Below, piece by piece: positions 19,889-31,387 of a stretch of 64,000 nt of DNA. Position 1 is the first letter of the stretch; each line of letters begins with the position of its first letter. Source of the stretch: Pinguiococcus pyrenoidosus (taxonomy: Eukaryota; Sar; Pinguiophyceae; Pinguiochrysidales; Pinguiochrysidaceae); NCBI GenBank assembly GCA_019677205.1, contig JAAMXY010000937.1, positions 1 to 64,000 on the forward strand, given 5' to 3'. The notes under the pieces are model-generated. The model searched no databases. It worked only from the letters and a program-made list of their open reading frames with translations, and was not told the origin of the DNA. The translations under genes and the position numbers were made by a program.

Positions 19889-21325
19889 ATGCCTCCCCAG
19901 CACTACAGCAACTCGGAGCCCGAGACCAGGTACGGGCCCGACTCGGTGGCGCGGACGCCCCCCTTAGCTTCGCTGCGCGGGGAGCGGAAGCTCCGCCTCC
20001 TGCCCCGAGCGCCGATTCCGCCAGCGCTGCTGGGCGCAAGCCGCGCAGCGCTTGCGCTTCCTGCCGCCGGACGCCGCTCTGACCCTCTGCCATTGCCTCC
20101 TGTCTGCGCAGCGGCGATGACGGCGCCAGCGTCGACTTCTACGGCGAGCCGAGGGGCATCGCAAGCGGCAACCGCAACATCAGCGTCGCTGTGCACCGCA
20201 TCTCCGACGTCACGCCCTCCATGAAGAGCCTCCAGGCGCCCGTGCCAAGGTGAGATACGTCCTGACCAGCTGCCGTGCCAGGCGCCGCTGCAAGGCGCGC
20301 CGGCAACTGCCGCTGCACCGCTTGAAGGCCAACTGCCGCTGAACCGCCGCTTTCCGCCGCAGGTTTGACGAGACCATCAACTACGACCGCATGAGCCACG
20401 AGAAGGTGAGCTTCCCTGGCCCTCCAGAGACATGCGAGCGTGGTAGCCCGAGCCGAGAGTGCAATGGGAAGCCGCGTGCGAGTGCTGCGAAGGCCTGGGG
20501 TGAGCGAGCCAGCCTGCGGAGCACTTGAACTTGCTTGCCTGGGTGGAGTCGACTGCGGGCACCCCAGCTCCGTCTCGTGGGATGCCGCAGCCCTTTGGCA
20601 GCCTCGGGCCAAGGCGAGGGCAGAAGAGTGGAGAGGCTTTGAAGGAGACGTGCCGTTTCGCCAGCCAGAGCCTGCTCTCCCAGGATCCTCCCGACGAGCA
20701 TCACTCCTGACGCCCGTCGCTTCTTGAACCACAGGGATCGAAGTGCCTCATGTGTGGCCGCCGCGACGTCCTCATCCCCAAGCAGAACAAGGACGTGTGC
20801 CGCGTCTGTGACTCCTGCGTCTGGCTCCACCGGCCGACCCGCCAGCACCTGAAGTGGTGCAAGGGCTGCAAACGCTTCAACAGCCTCGCCGCCTTCAAGG
20901 ACAAGCCGGAAGCGACAAAGTGCGCCAAATGCCGCGAACGTGGACGCCGCGGGTATGAGAAGAGGCGGCGCCGGCTCAGCGTCGACGTGGAGTCCGACAC
21001 CGATGTCGAGTCCTTGAGGAAGGACTCGATCTGCTCCGAGATCTCGTGCGCCTCGTCCGAGGCGGTAGCCGCCCCCAAGCCCAAGCCAGTAGCCAGTCAG
21101 ATTCCTCCAGAGCCGTTAGTGAAGCACGCCGCGTCGATCCTGTTGATGATCAAGTCCAACATGGAAGCATTGTACGACGCCGACCGGATCGAGCTCAAGC
21201 GGAAACGATCACACGAGCTGCCGCCGGCGGCCAGGAAGCGCCCCTGCATGGAGACGGGCTTCACTTCTGCGGACCTGCCGATCATGCAGACCATGCGCAT
21301 TCATCACATGCCCGAGACAGCATAG
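19889..21325 (+). CDS. Cys-rich zinc-binding protein, possible transcription factor
   Basis: Four exons: 19889-19929, 20112-20249, 20363-20405 and 20735-21325, 270 residues. Exon 4 carries paired CxxC motifs: KCLMCGRRD, CRVCDSC, then WCKGCKRFNSLAAF, KCAKCRERGRRGYEKRRRR. The last part, CxxC plus an aromatic patch, CxxC and a strongly basic tail, looks like small zinc-binding modules of protist nuclear proteins and loosely recalls half of an SBP-type finger. I do not recognise the family with certainty. Ser/Thr-rich and acidic patches follow, then a Lys/Arg patch (ELKRKRSH) that could be a second nuclear signal. Regulation of transcription is an inference from the basic zinc module. The first three small exons are supported by frame-preserving joins and good donor/acceptor sites. 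Confidence 0.72.
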
Positions 21326-22372
21326 ATTATAGATATCTCGGCCACGGCCCTCGAGAACTGGCAGGTGTTGGTGTATGTAGAACGTGGACAAGATCAACCT
21401 CGCCGCGCGGATATGACAGCTTGTGGTGCATGCACAGTTTGCGTTGTCGATTGGTGTATGCCTTTGGTGTGGAAGGGGCATAGCGAGGTCCCCACATCCC
21501 GGACCTTTCTGCTCCCCCCAGCCGCGTACTTGTGGCTTGCGTGCACGTTTCTTTCGATTTCGCTGGAAAGCTGAGTCAGTTTGTCTTTCCTGGCGTCGCG
21601 ATTTTTTTTTTAAGCGGCTGGCGCGGGAAGGTGCCTCCGCTCCGGTGTTCCGAAGATGCGTATCAGGGAAATCCGGGATCACTTTCAGCTTGCAAAGAAG
21701 GTTGCAACTGAAGCTTGTTGTTGTTGATCACCTACTGACTGTACCAAACCGTACAGACCGTATGGGTAAAACTGTCTGAAAAGTCCTAGACAATCAATCC
21801 CCTTACTTTCCCCAGCTTTGCCCTCTCCCTCGCGCCCTTCGCTCTGATGCCGTGACGTTGCCCGAACGATGGCTGGTGCAACAAGACGAGCACCAGGAAA
21901 TGATGAGGCCACCAGATTGCTTCTCGGTTCATGCTTCTTTCTTCCAATCTCGCTCCTGAACACTACGCCATCCCCTGCGCCGCTGTAGCAAGCTCCATCC
22001 CAGTCTCGTCGGTCGCCTGATCAGGTGCGCGGCAGGACTGCGTCTCGTTTCCGGGCGACGCAACTTTCAAACGATCCATGACGTGGTTTCTTGGGGCTTT
22101 CAACCGGAGGGAAGCGCCAGAGGAGCTCTTGGGGCCTCTCACTCTTAGAGGCGCTTGTTCCCTCAGGATACAAGAGTCCTCGTCTGCTTCGCACGATTCC
22201 ACCACGCGGATCGCTTCCGCCGTACGCTCCCGCCTAGCGAGCCGGGCGTTGCTTCGACTGTGCTCTGGCCACCTGGAAGAGGTACTGGCTGCACCAGCGT
22301 TCCTGCGCACATCATAGCCCGAAAGATGCTTCTCAAGCAAGTTCGCGTGGCACGGCCGCATCAGGTGCCTCT
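21326..22372. other. Convergent 3' region, no gene seen
   Basis: A 1-kb interval between the stops of the zinc-binding protein and the cyclase gene. It contains a poly-T run at about 21601-21611. A minus-strand open frame at 21963-22376 abuts the cyclase stop and could be an alternative 3' exon, but it has no recognisable domain. Confidence 0.4.
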
Positions 22373-25300
22373 TCACTCGCCCGGTCGTGAGGAGCTCCTG
22401 AGCTCGGGGTCTCCACCATCCGCAAAGCCCTCCGGCGACGTGGCCACTTCATCAACTCCGAGGGGAGGCAGCGGCGGCACTCTGTTCACATTCACGAAGT
22501 AGGAACTCTCGCCGCTTTTTAGCACTTGTCTTTCCTCGCAAGACAGCATCCCCTCATAGGCGCCATGCATCAATCCGTGCATCGCCTCGAAGGTCTCCTT
22601 GCTGCAGTGTATTCGTCCAGGCATGGAGTTCTGCTCCATCAGCTCCGCCTTGGTCACCGTCGCGCCGAACACGTGGTACCTCGGATCCTTCTTGCCCACG
22701 ACAGCCCCGACGACGGGGCCAGTGTGGATACCGACTCGCAGGTTGAAGCGCCGCTGGCTGTTCGCCTCTTCCTCCATCTGGTTGATCTTGTCCAGCTCGT
22801 ACAGGAGCCCCTGCGCGGTGAGCGCTGCGCGCAGCGGGTGGAGGTGATCCACGTATTCCAGCGGACAGCCGGCCACGGCGAAGAGCGCGTCGCCGATGAT
22901 CTCCACCCGGTACATGCCGTACTCGGAGAGGACGACGTCGAACGCGTCGTACAGGTTGTTCAGGAAGACCACGAGCTCGGTGGCGGTGACGCTGGCGCTG
23001 AACTTTGTGAAGCCCACGAGGTCGGCAAAGAGGACCGTCACCGACGGGAAATCGTCCACGATGCTCTTCTTGGACACCATCTCGTTCACCACGCTGGGGG
23101 GAAGCAGCTTGTCCAGCCACTCCTTGTACTTGCGCGTCTCCTCCTTGATTAGCTGATCTTGCACCCGCAGCGAGTTGCTCTTCACGATGGCCAACTTCAC
23201 GTGGTAGTTGGCAATGAAGACGGGGAACACCAGGAAGATGCTGAAGAGCAAGAGCCACACCAACCCGAACGTCGCATCCGCCTTGGTCACGCGTCGGTAC
23301 CTGTCCGACTCGTCCTCGGACGGCTCTCCCAGGTATCGTTTCACGCTCTGGTCCCACGCGCTACACACGGTATAGTCTGCCGTCCCGTTGAGGAAGTCGT
23401 CGTAGAAAGGACAAGCAGACGTGTTGAACCGAGGTGCCTCGAAGGATCTCCACGAGCTGTCCAGCAGCATCTGGCTGAGGAAGAAGCTCGCGGTGCCGAG
23501 GCAGCTGGAGAGGCCCTCGGCGCTGCAGTCCACGTCCGCGCTGTTGACTGCGCTGTAGGCCCCGTTGTTGTCGTACAGACTCTCGCACAAGGACCCCCAC
23601 GGCGGCTGGTCGTACGTGTCCGGACTGCACACGGAGTCGTAGTCCAGGCTCTGTAGCCCCGAGTTGGTGTTGCTCACGGTGAGGATGAAATAGTACCACA
23701 GCGCCATGCAGATGGCCAGAATGAAGCGGTAGACCAGCGGGATGTTCGACTCCAGATACATCATCATCGTCAGCAGCGCGTTGAAGCCGTAGCCACTCGA
23801 CTCTCCGGACTCCGCATTGATGTAGGTCACAACCGCGAGCAGTAGCGTGGCCGCGAAGAGGGTTGCCTTGCTGTGGTAGTACACAAAGCGCGGGTTGAAG
23901 GTTTGCTGCAGCATGAAGGCGCCACAGGCGAAGCACGTGCACTGGGCGGCGAGGAACACCGTCGAGTAGCGGAACGACGTCGTCGAGCCGAAGAAGCCAA
24001 CGTAGGCCGGCACGCCCAGAAGCAGCACGATGGAGTATGCTCGGAGTCGCCCGACCTCGGTCTGGAAGATCCGCACGCGGTACGCGACCTCGGCTCGGGC
24101 GTCCTCATCCGACAGGCCCAAGTCCACAGCGTCGCCCATCATGTAGAGGACGACCAGCTCCAACGAGATGCTGAGGTCTGCGCGCCACTTAAGATGGGAA
24201 AACACGGTGTTCCGCTCGTTCAGCGCGTGCTCCTGCAGCTTGGACGACAGGGACGCGGTGATCTGCGGCCCCTTCACGACCGACAAGGGCATGGCGGGCC
24301 CAGCTGGCGGGAATCGCAGCAGGGCCAGGCTCTTGTACAGGTCCTTGTTCTTGTCCTTCTGGCCCACCTGATGACTTTGTCTCCTGTTCTTGGAGGTGCG
24401 CTCCTTGCTGTGGCCTTTGAGGAGGTACGTTGTCATGATGCCTTTGCCCTTGACAAAGAACGGCTCCCGCTGCTCGAACAGGAAGTTGTCGCCTTCCACC
24501 TTGCGGTAAAAGTTGCTGGTCACCTGGATCTCCCCCGGCGGCGCCGTGCTCTCCATGCGACTTGCCGTGTTCACCGTGTCTCCGATCAGCTTGAAGCGCG
24601 GACTGGCGCGGCCCACCACGCCGCCGACCACGGAGCCGCACTGGAGTCCCACCTTGATGTTGAAATTGCTGAACATCTGCCGGCGCACGTTCAGCTCGTT
24701 GCGGGCGTCTTGCTCTTGGCTGTCCTTCGTTAGTTCCTCCGTGAGCTCCTTGCGGAGCCCCGGCACCAGCTTGGTCATGTTGAGCGCCATGTCGGCGGCA
24801 TGGCCGTGGTTCCTCAGGCTGCGCTCCGGGCAGCCCGACACGGCGAGATAGACCTGGCCCACCGTCTCGATCTTGTACACTTGGTGCTTGTCGCACAGCT
24901 CGTCGAACTTGGAGAACACGATGTCGAGCAGCGCGACGATCTCGTTAGCGTTCAGTACGTTGCCGATCTCGTCAAACTTATCGATGATGCAGAAGATGAC
25001 GGTCACGTCGCTGTAGGTGGCCACAACTTCCGGCGTGTCCTTGTTCTTCATCTCCTGCATGACCGCCGGTGGCCACAGCGAGTTCAAGATCCCCTCCGTG
25101 AGCGCTCGCTGCGTGTGCAGCAGTCGCTTCTGCACCTGAAGCCGCTGGACCAGGAGATGATTGTGCATGAGGTTGTCCTGCCGCATGAAGCTCACCGAGG
25201 CGAACAGCGACACCAAGGCGACGCAGGAGCCGACGGTCTTTGTCTTCAAGCTGACGTCATTTTCCACCGACGGTTCGCAGGGCACCTGCGCGTGGGCCGT

Positions 25301-26148
25301 AGCTATCTTCGTGGTATACACGATGACCGCGAAGCCGACGGAATACAGAAGACCCAGGATCGAGAGCACCGGGGCGGGCGTGGGCGTCATGTTGAACAGG
25401 CATGTCAAGACCAGCAGCGAGAGGCCCTCGGACGGGGCGCGCTGCATGACCTGCTGAATCAAGGCGAAGGTCCCTATCGTGCACCAGGCGACCACCGGCA
25501 TAGACTGGTTCTCGTAGTAGGCGGTGGTGTCCACGAACCTACGGACGAACTTCAGGCAGCCGATGCCCAGCACCACGCGCAGCGCCAGCATGATGACGAA
25601 GACTTCGGTGCTGACTTCGTCCTGGATGAGGGACGAGCCTCGATAGCTCAGGAGGTCGTAAGTCAGGCCCACCGTGACCTGATACAAAGCGATGCCGATG
25701 AAGCAGTTGCGGAAGAGCCCTCGCACGTTCTTGGCGTTCTCGCGGTAAAAGCTTTGCTCCAGCACGAAGACGCGCTCGTTGTTGCGGACGTAGTGCAGCG
25801 TCATTTTCGTGACCTCGATCTCAGAGTAGATCTTGACCATCTTCGTGTCGGCCTCGCTGCCCTTCGTCCGGATGTCCATCGCCAGAGCCACATTCCTGTC
25901 GATGCGGGAGCTCTTATCCTCCTGGCTCGAGAGCGACCTGGCAGACCTAGCGGAGGGAACAGAAGATAAGCTTCCAAGGAGTCCTTGAAGATCAAGAGAG
26001 ATCCCTTCAAAAGTTCCGAAAGTTCGCACCTGGCGTCGCTGGAGCTGTTCTCCTCCTGCCGCGTGGTCCGCTGTCGATTGGACGGCGGCCCGGGCGTCCC
26101 TGGAGCGGGCGCCACCCGGATGACGGGTTGCTTGGTGGTCTTGCGCAT
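22373..26148 (-). CDS. Tandem class III nucleotidyl cyclase, 12 membrane helices, C2-C1 order
   Basis: Two exons, 26148-26030 and 25946-22373 (83-nt intron), 1230 residues. A set of about six membrane helices precedes each of two class III catalytic domains (about 350-560 and 1005-1195), the plan of animal membrane adenylyl cyclases. Domain 1 has the transition-state pair (DTVNTASRMES) but lacks both metal aspartates (VIFCIIDKFDEI, ETVGQVYL), as in animal C2. Domain 2 has both metal aspartates (VLFADLVGF, EIIGDALF) but lost the Asn/Arg pair (GATVTKAELMEQ), as in C1. One working site at the interface is expected, with halves in reversed order. The base-selecting positions look mixed (Glu in KIETVG, Lys in RFKLIGD), so cAMP versus cGMP cannot be decided. 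A long Cys-containing loop lies between helices of the second set. Confidence 0.88.
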
Positions 26149-26792
26149 CTCCACAGTAGGCTAGCAGTCGGCAGAGACGGGCCCCGGTCCTCCCAGACGC
26201 TCGATTGGCACGTCAGCGGCAGCGCCTGGTCGGGACTCTGCAGAGTCCAAATCGCTTTGTGGAAGTTCCCGCTCCCAGGGCGGCTTCGTGCGGCGCACGT
26301 CTGGCCCGCCGCGGCCGGTACATTGTGAATAGCAAGAGGCAGCCGCACAGACACTGCAGGAGAGAGCTTTGGTGCTCATGACGAACAGCTCGGCCGGCTT
26401 TCCCGTCGCTAGGCCCCGGTTTCAACGGCAGCCCTTCTGCGGAGCTGGAGGCGTACCGTGTTGCGTTTGCTGAAAGATTGCTCGATAAAGAATCGGAAAA
26501 TGAAACGGACGAAGGCTTTACATGGGCATGATTGGTGGCAGAATCAAAAGGACTACAGAACATATACGTATTCAAAACTAGTATAAAAAGTATAGAACTG
26601 AGATTGAATCTTTTGGAGTGACATGGTTGGAGGAAAGAGCAGGCGTCTGGCCAATCCGCGCAGTCATTGGCGGATGGACGGAGGATCAGCGAATCTTCGG
26701 ATTTTTTTCTTCCACCGCAGGCGCTGCGCGGCGGTCATCACTTCCGCTCTACAGTGCATCGTGGTTCTCGCTCAGCCCAAGCAGCGCTGTCG
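26149..26792. promoter_or_regulatory. Divergent promoter with AT-rich segment
   Basis: A 644-bp gap between the cyclase (minus) and the asparagine-synthase-like gene (plus). An AT-rich stretch lies at about 26560-26625 (AGTATAAAAAGTATAG, a possible TATA element). No E2F-like site was found here. Confidence 0.45.
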
Positions 26793-29656
26793 ATGACCTC
26801 TGGCGCTTCAGCGACCTTCCGGGAGGCCTTCGCCCATGACCTATCGGTATCGAAGACTCTCCTTGCTTGTGTGAGGCTGAGGGAGGAATCCTTGGACCGT
26901 TCCGCTTGTCTCTGCAGCTTCAAGCCAGCTGCAGAAGTCGGCCAGTCGACCAGAGCAACTTGGGTGGAATCCAGAGAAGCATGAGTGGGTGGTCCGCCGG
27001 CTGATTCCCTTGCTCTGCTTCTTTTTCTGATCCGACGCAGGTTCTCCGTGCCCGAGAGGTCGAGGAAGGGCGGGCTGGCCGGGAGGGGCAGATTCTTCCG
27101 GAGGAGTTCTTGTGGAAGACCATTCTAAAGCAGAACTTGAGGTGCTGCTGCTGCGACGTCGTGGCGAGGAAGGTGCCCTTCTTGCTCGCGGAGGGTGCAG
27201 AGCACGCCGTGCTGCCGGGCGACGCCCGCAGGATTGTGCTGAACACCGCCAACGAGACTCTCACCCGGCTACTGAGGACGCTGGAGCCCATGAAGGCCGT
27301 CGATCCAGATCGATACAATGAATTCGTCGCTCGATTCTCAGGCCTCGTGGCCGACCTGGTCACGTGGCCGGCATGTATGCCTGTTTCGCAGGTGCCACCA
27401 GGAATTGCCAAAACGCCTCAGCAGGATTCCCCATTGACGAGCGTTCACGGTGCGACGTTCGTCTAGATGGGTGGCTTTGGCGGCGGAGACTTCGGATACG
27501 TCGTACACGGCATGGTGGGCAGCGATGAATCGATGCTAGTCGTTCCGAGAGCGGCCGCGAATGACAAGCTCTGGATGAGTGGTACGCCCACTAGAAGAGA
27601 TGTCACCAGACCTACGCCTCACATGCTCATACTTGACTGCCGGGGGGTCGGTGGGGTGCGTCAATGTCACAGGAAAGGTTCGGAGCGTCTATGGCTACGC
27701 GAGGCCCCGAATGGACGAGGCGCTGAATGCTGAGGTGCTGTACTTGCTGAACAATCCGTCCAGCCCGCCCGTGGCGCAGGTGGCAATCGTGGTACGTCCT
27801 ACGTTGCTTGCTGATCCGTGGTGAGCCCCTTGCAGGTCTTCTTCATCAGGCTGAGATCTTGCAGGAGGCGGGAGAGGCGCCGCCTCCGCTGCCCACAGTG
27901 CGCGCCATGCCCACGGGAGGGTGTTTGATCATGTACTCGCCTCAGTTCGCAAGATTTGTATCTCCGGAAGCCCAAATGCCCGAGCCCAACGACAATCTGC
28001 ACTTCGCGCTATGCCTACTTCTCAAAATGCCGGTCGTTGATCGCACGGGGGTGATTGTGGATCCCACAGTCAGGGTTCGGGTTCTCAGTCCCATCCCGAA
28101 GGGGCCGTTCGACAACTCGCCACTCTCGATGGACGTGCAGTATACTACGCACGGGAACGTCACCCTGCAGGTGGCCCTTCCGAAGGAAGCCCTTCACAAA
28201 AGCAGCCTTTGGCCACGAGCCGTGACCATTTGCAGGGAGACCTCCCTCTTTGATCTCATCGAGCAGCGGGCTGCGAAGATCTTTGACATGGCTTCCGCAC
28301 TGCCGAGCGCTGAGCGTCGGATCGATCTCCTGTGGTCGGGAGGGATCGACTCCACCACGGCGCTCGCGGCTTTCTTGCACTTTCCCGAAACCAGCTTCCG
28401 CCAACGCGGGGTCCGAGTGCGGCTCTTCTACAACGCGAGTTCCATCGCGGAGTTTCCTGTTCTGGGGAACTGGCTGCGCGGCAACTGCGGGCCGGGCCGC
28501 CGTGTGCCCCACTTCGAGCTGTATCGCATTCCGGACGACAGTCCCATCGCTGACAACATCGACCTGACGTCTGGAATCACAGTCACAGGCGAGTATGGAG
28601 ACCAGGTACGATCCCGTTTTGTGGCCTTGATCCACCAAGCTGCAACATGCCGTCCTGACGGCAAGGCCGCCAACGAAACAGATCTTCGGGAGCATCCTGA
28701 TGGCAGGGGCATTCAAGAAGGAGCCCTCGTTCATCTTTAAGGGCACGAAGGCGAATCGACGGCGTTTGATCGGGTCTGAGCTGCAAGACCCGTGGCGGGA
28801 GGGCGTGCGGGAACGTCTCCAGGAGATGAACATCCTTCGCGAGGATCGGATTGATGCTCTCATGGCTCTGCTGGTCAAGCAAGCGAGTCAGTGTCCTTTC
28901 GACATCCGGACCAAGTTCGACTGGCTGTGGTGGATCAATTTCTCGATGAAGTACCAGTATGTCGGTCTGCGGCTGCTGAACCGAGTCCAGGATCTTAGCC
29001 GAGCAAAGGCGGACCGACTCGTGCACTTTTTTGGCGGAGACGAGTTCCAACTGTGGGCCCTGAGCGAGCGCAACCACCAGTTCAAGTTTCCGCGCAAGGC
29101 AACCAACCGCGCTCCGCACGGCTTCCGCACCTTCCCGATGTACAAGATCCTGCTGAAGGCGTACATCGCCTTCAAGTGCGAGTACGTGTCCGTCCGAGGG
29201 CGCACGAATTACTTCAACAACAAGGTAGGCAGGCATGCGGTGCTGCCCTTCTCCAAGGGGGAGGGGGGAGAGGGACGGACGAACTGGTTTTGTTTAAAGC
29301 AGCTTGTTGCTACAGGAGAAGGTTGGGTCGCTGAAGCATATTCCCAGCTACAACTTCGCCATGGACGACGAGTACAACGTCTTCTCCTTCGGGGGCTTCA
29401 GCATCTCAAGATCTGCCATGCAGGAAACCTATGGCGACTCCCTCCAAAGGTGCGCCTCTCCAAGGGCCTCTCATACCTTCTCAGGGCGTAGCCTGCCTCA
29501 TCCGGAGCATCTGCACCACTCAGGTTTCTGTACAACGGCCAGCCGGTCGTGGAAGCAGTGGAGCAGCCCCGTCCGGCCACCGCGGAGGAAGGGCCTCTAA
29601 GATACGGCCCCGCCCCATTCCGTGGGGAAGAGGAAAAGAAGAAGGAGAAGCGGTAG
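26793..29656 (+). CDS. Asparagine-synthase-like PP-loop ATP pyrophosphatase
   Basis: Eight exons: 26793-26870, 27041-27391, 27467-27581, 27673-27791, 27865-28605, 28682-29224, 29316-29449 and 29524-29656, about 737 residues. The PP-loop SGGIDSTTALAAFL sits in exon 5, preceded by RRIDLLW, and VTGEYGDQIFGS is rebuilt across intron 5. Both resemble the ATP-binding and adenylation motifs of asparagine synthase and related amidotransferase-like enzymes. No N-terminal glutaminase with catalytic Cys2 is present, so it is unlikely to be a normal asparagine synthetase. The ~400 residues before the PP-loop are unassigned. FDWLWWINFSMKYQYV after it is a conspicuous aromatic motif. The substrate is unknown. 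The start and first intron are the weakest parts; the 27582-27672 intron has a 28-nt alternative (ending 27609). Confidence 0.72.
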
Positions 29657-30314
29657 GATAGCGCACTCACAACGCCCTTCGTCCTGGGCAGACGCTCTGT
29701 TTGGGTAGGGTTAGCCGAGGCCCGGCACGTCAGTCCACTTGTGGCTTATCTCATATCACGGCTCAGTTAACGTCGAGCGACACTGGGGTCGCGTAGTTCA
29801 GGGCATGGCAGGCGGAGGATTGGTACGGACGCATAGTACGGAAAGAGAGCGAGCGAGGCGCGCTCGTCGTCGTCGCATCTGTCCGGCAGTCTGGAGAAGA
29901 TCCTCCTCCGTCTATCGAGAACGGACAGAGGCATAATAAGGACAGCTACGAAAGTGCAGGAGTGGTAGATAGGCACTGGAGTACATCCAGAGAGGTACTT
30001 AGGTAGGAGTCTGGAGCCCGAAGTTTGGATTCGATTTCGATGCGTTTAGGTGCACGTTCTTCTTCTGCAGCACTTGGCGCCTCTTCGGGCGTGGCTGCCC
30101 GGTCCAGTGGGGCCTTCAGTCCGCCTGGCGACAAGTCCACCCCCCAACCTGTGACAGAAGGCGAAGATCACGCAGGTCGAGGAGTAGCGCGCCAGACCTT
30201 GCATGCTTGATGTGGTGTCTGTCCCACGCTCCTTTCGTCAACGAGTTGTGCTTCCGTTCTTGAAGTGCATCTGCAGCGACTCGGGCGCTTTTGGCGGGAA
30301 TCCTTCGGACGTCG
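29657..30314. promoter_or_regulatory. Intergenic region with E2F-like site
   Basis: A 658-bp gap between two plus-strand genes, with no coding signal. TTTGGCGGGAA at 30290-30300 lies 15 bp upstream of the next start codon. Confidence 0.5.
30290..30300. promoter_or_regulatory. E2F-type site TTTGGCGGGAA
   Basis: Matches the E2F core, immediately upstream of the membrane-protein gene. Confidence 0.5.
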
Positions 30315-31156
30315 ATGGCAGCTCTCGAGCCAGGCCTCAAAGGTGAGCAGCGGAGCGCGCCTTGAGCGCAACGACCACTGGCCTGTGCTCTTACCTCCGC
30401 ATCGGTGATGTACCCTCTTCAGATGTCCTGTGGCCACCTGGACGGCAGCTGCTTGAGGAGGTTGCACCGCTGGTGACTGCGGGACTGTTCCTGTGCCTTG
30501 CTGTGATCTATCTCGTGGCGATGCGCGTGGAGAGTCGTGCGCCCAAGGCAGAACCGGAGGCACCGTACTCTGCCCCCGACTTCCGCCTCACGGGACGCAG
30601 CGACAGCGCGGGGAGCCTGGAGCCGCGAAGTGACGGCCTGGCAGCGGGCGTAGGAAGTCCGACCTCGGCGGGGAATGCTACGGGATCAAATGGTCACGCG
30701 AACCCGCAAAAGCCGCATCCTGGGAACGGTGACGGCGATGGCGTGAAGCCAGCCCCGATCAAGACGGTCACCGCGGTCCCGGAAGCGGCGCTGGATCGGG
30801 AGAAAGTGGTGATGAAGATTCTTCAAGATGCGCGACAGCTCATCGGCTGGGAGGTGGAGGTGGAAGGCTACGGAGTGGGCATCGTCGAGGAGACGAGGAA
30901 GCGAATGAAGGGATTCCCAACCCTGTTCCGGATTCGCTTCGACGATGGTCGGGTCGAGAGCTTGTCCTTGAAGCGCAGCAGGAAAAAGGGGAAGATTCCG
31001 TTTAAGTTGCGCGGTGCGACGGAGGTCGCGCTCCAACGAATGAAACAGGACTACGGGGGGATCAACATCTCGCCAGCGCTCGGAAGGAGGGGCTCCGACA
31101 TCAGCTGCGATTCGACGATAGACGCTCCGCTGGTGGCGGCAAAGCCGGGGAGGTGA
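30315..31156 (+). CDS. Single-pass membrane protein with a small beta-rich domain
   Basis: Two exons, 30315-30342 and 30423-31156 (80-nt intron), 253 residues. Nine residues in exon 1 join DVLWPPGRQL. A single membrane helix (residues ~26-44, LVTAGLFLCLAVIYLVAM) follows, then a low-complexity Pro/Ser/Gly linker and a compact domain (about 150-215: IGWEVEVEGYGVGIVEE, LFRIRFDDGRVESLSLKR). That domain has the look of a small SH3- or Tudor-like barrel. I do not recognise the family. It would be anchored to a membrane with the domain probably facing the cytoplasm (basic residues follow the helix). Confidence 0.7.
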
Positions 31157-31387
31157 CGGCGAAGGAACGGTGGCATCGAGAGGCCTGCCAATTGCAGAGA
31201 GAAAATGAAGCGTTCTGTCGACCTGAAACTCCCCTGTTTGCACTGATCATTGCGTCAATGTTCTCTATCGTCTTGACTGCCCTCACGCATCCCTCGGAAG
31301 CGTATCTCTGCCGAGCGACGTGGAACGCAATCGCCTTTCAAAAATACCCTCGCTATACGACTACCAGACTCTACACACTTAGGACGC

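Noticed and set aside
22526-25969. Several plus-strand frames of 200-390 codons
   Set aside because: All are antisense to the cyclase gene and composed of complementary His/Arg/Val codons.
27582-27609. A 28-nt intron in the PP-loop gene
   Set aside because: All other introns are 53 nt or longer; an in-frame 91-nt alternative (27582-27672) exists.
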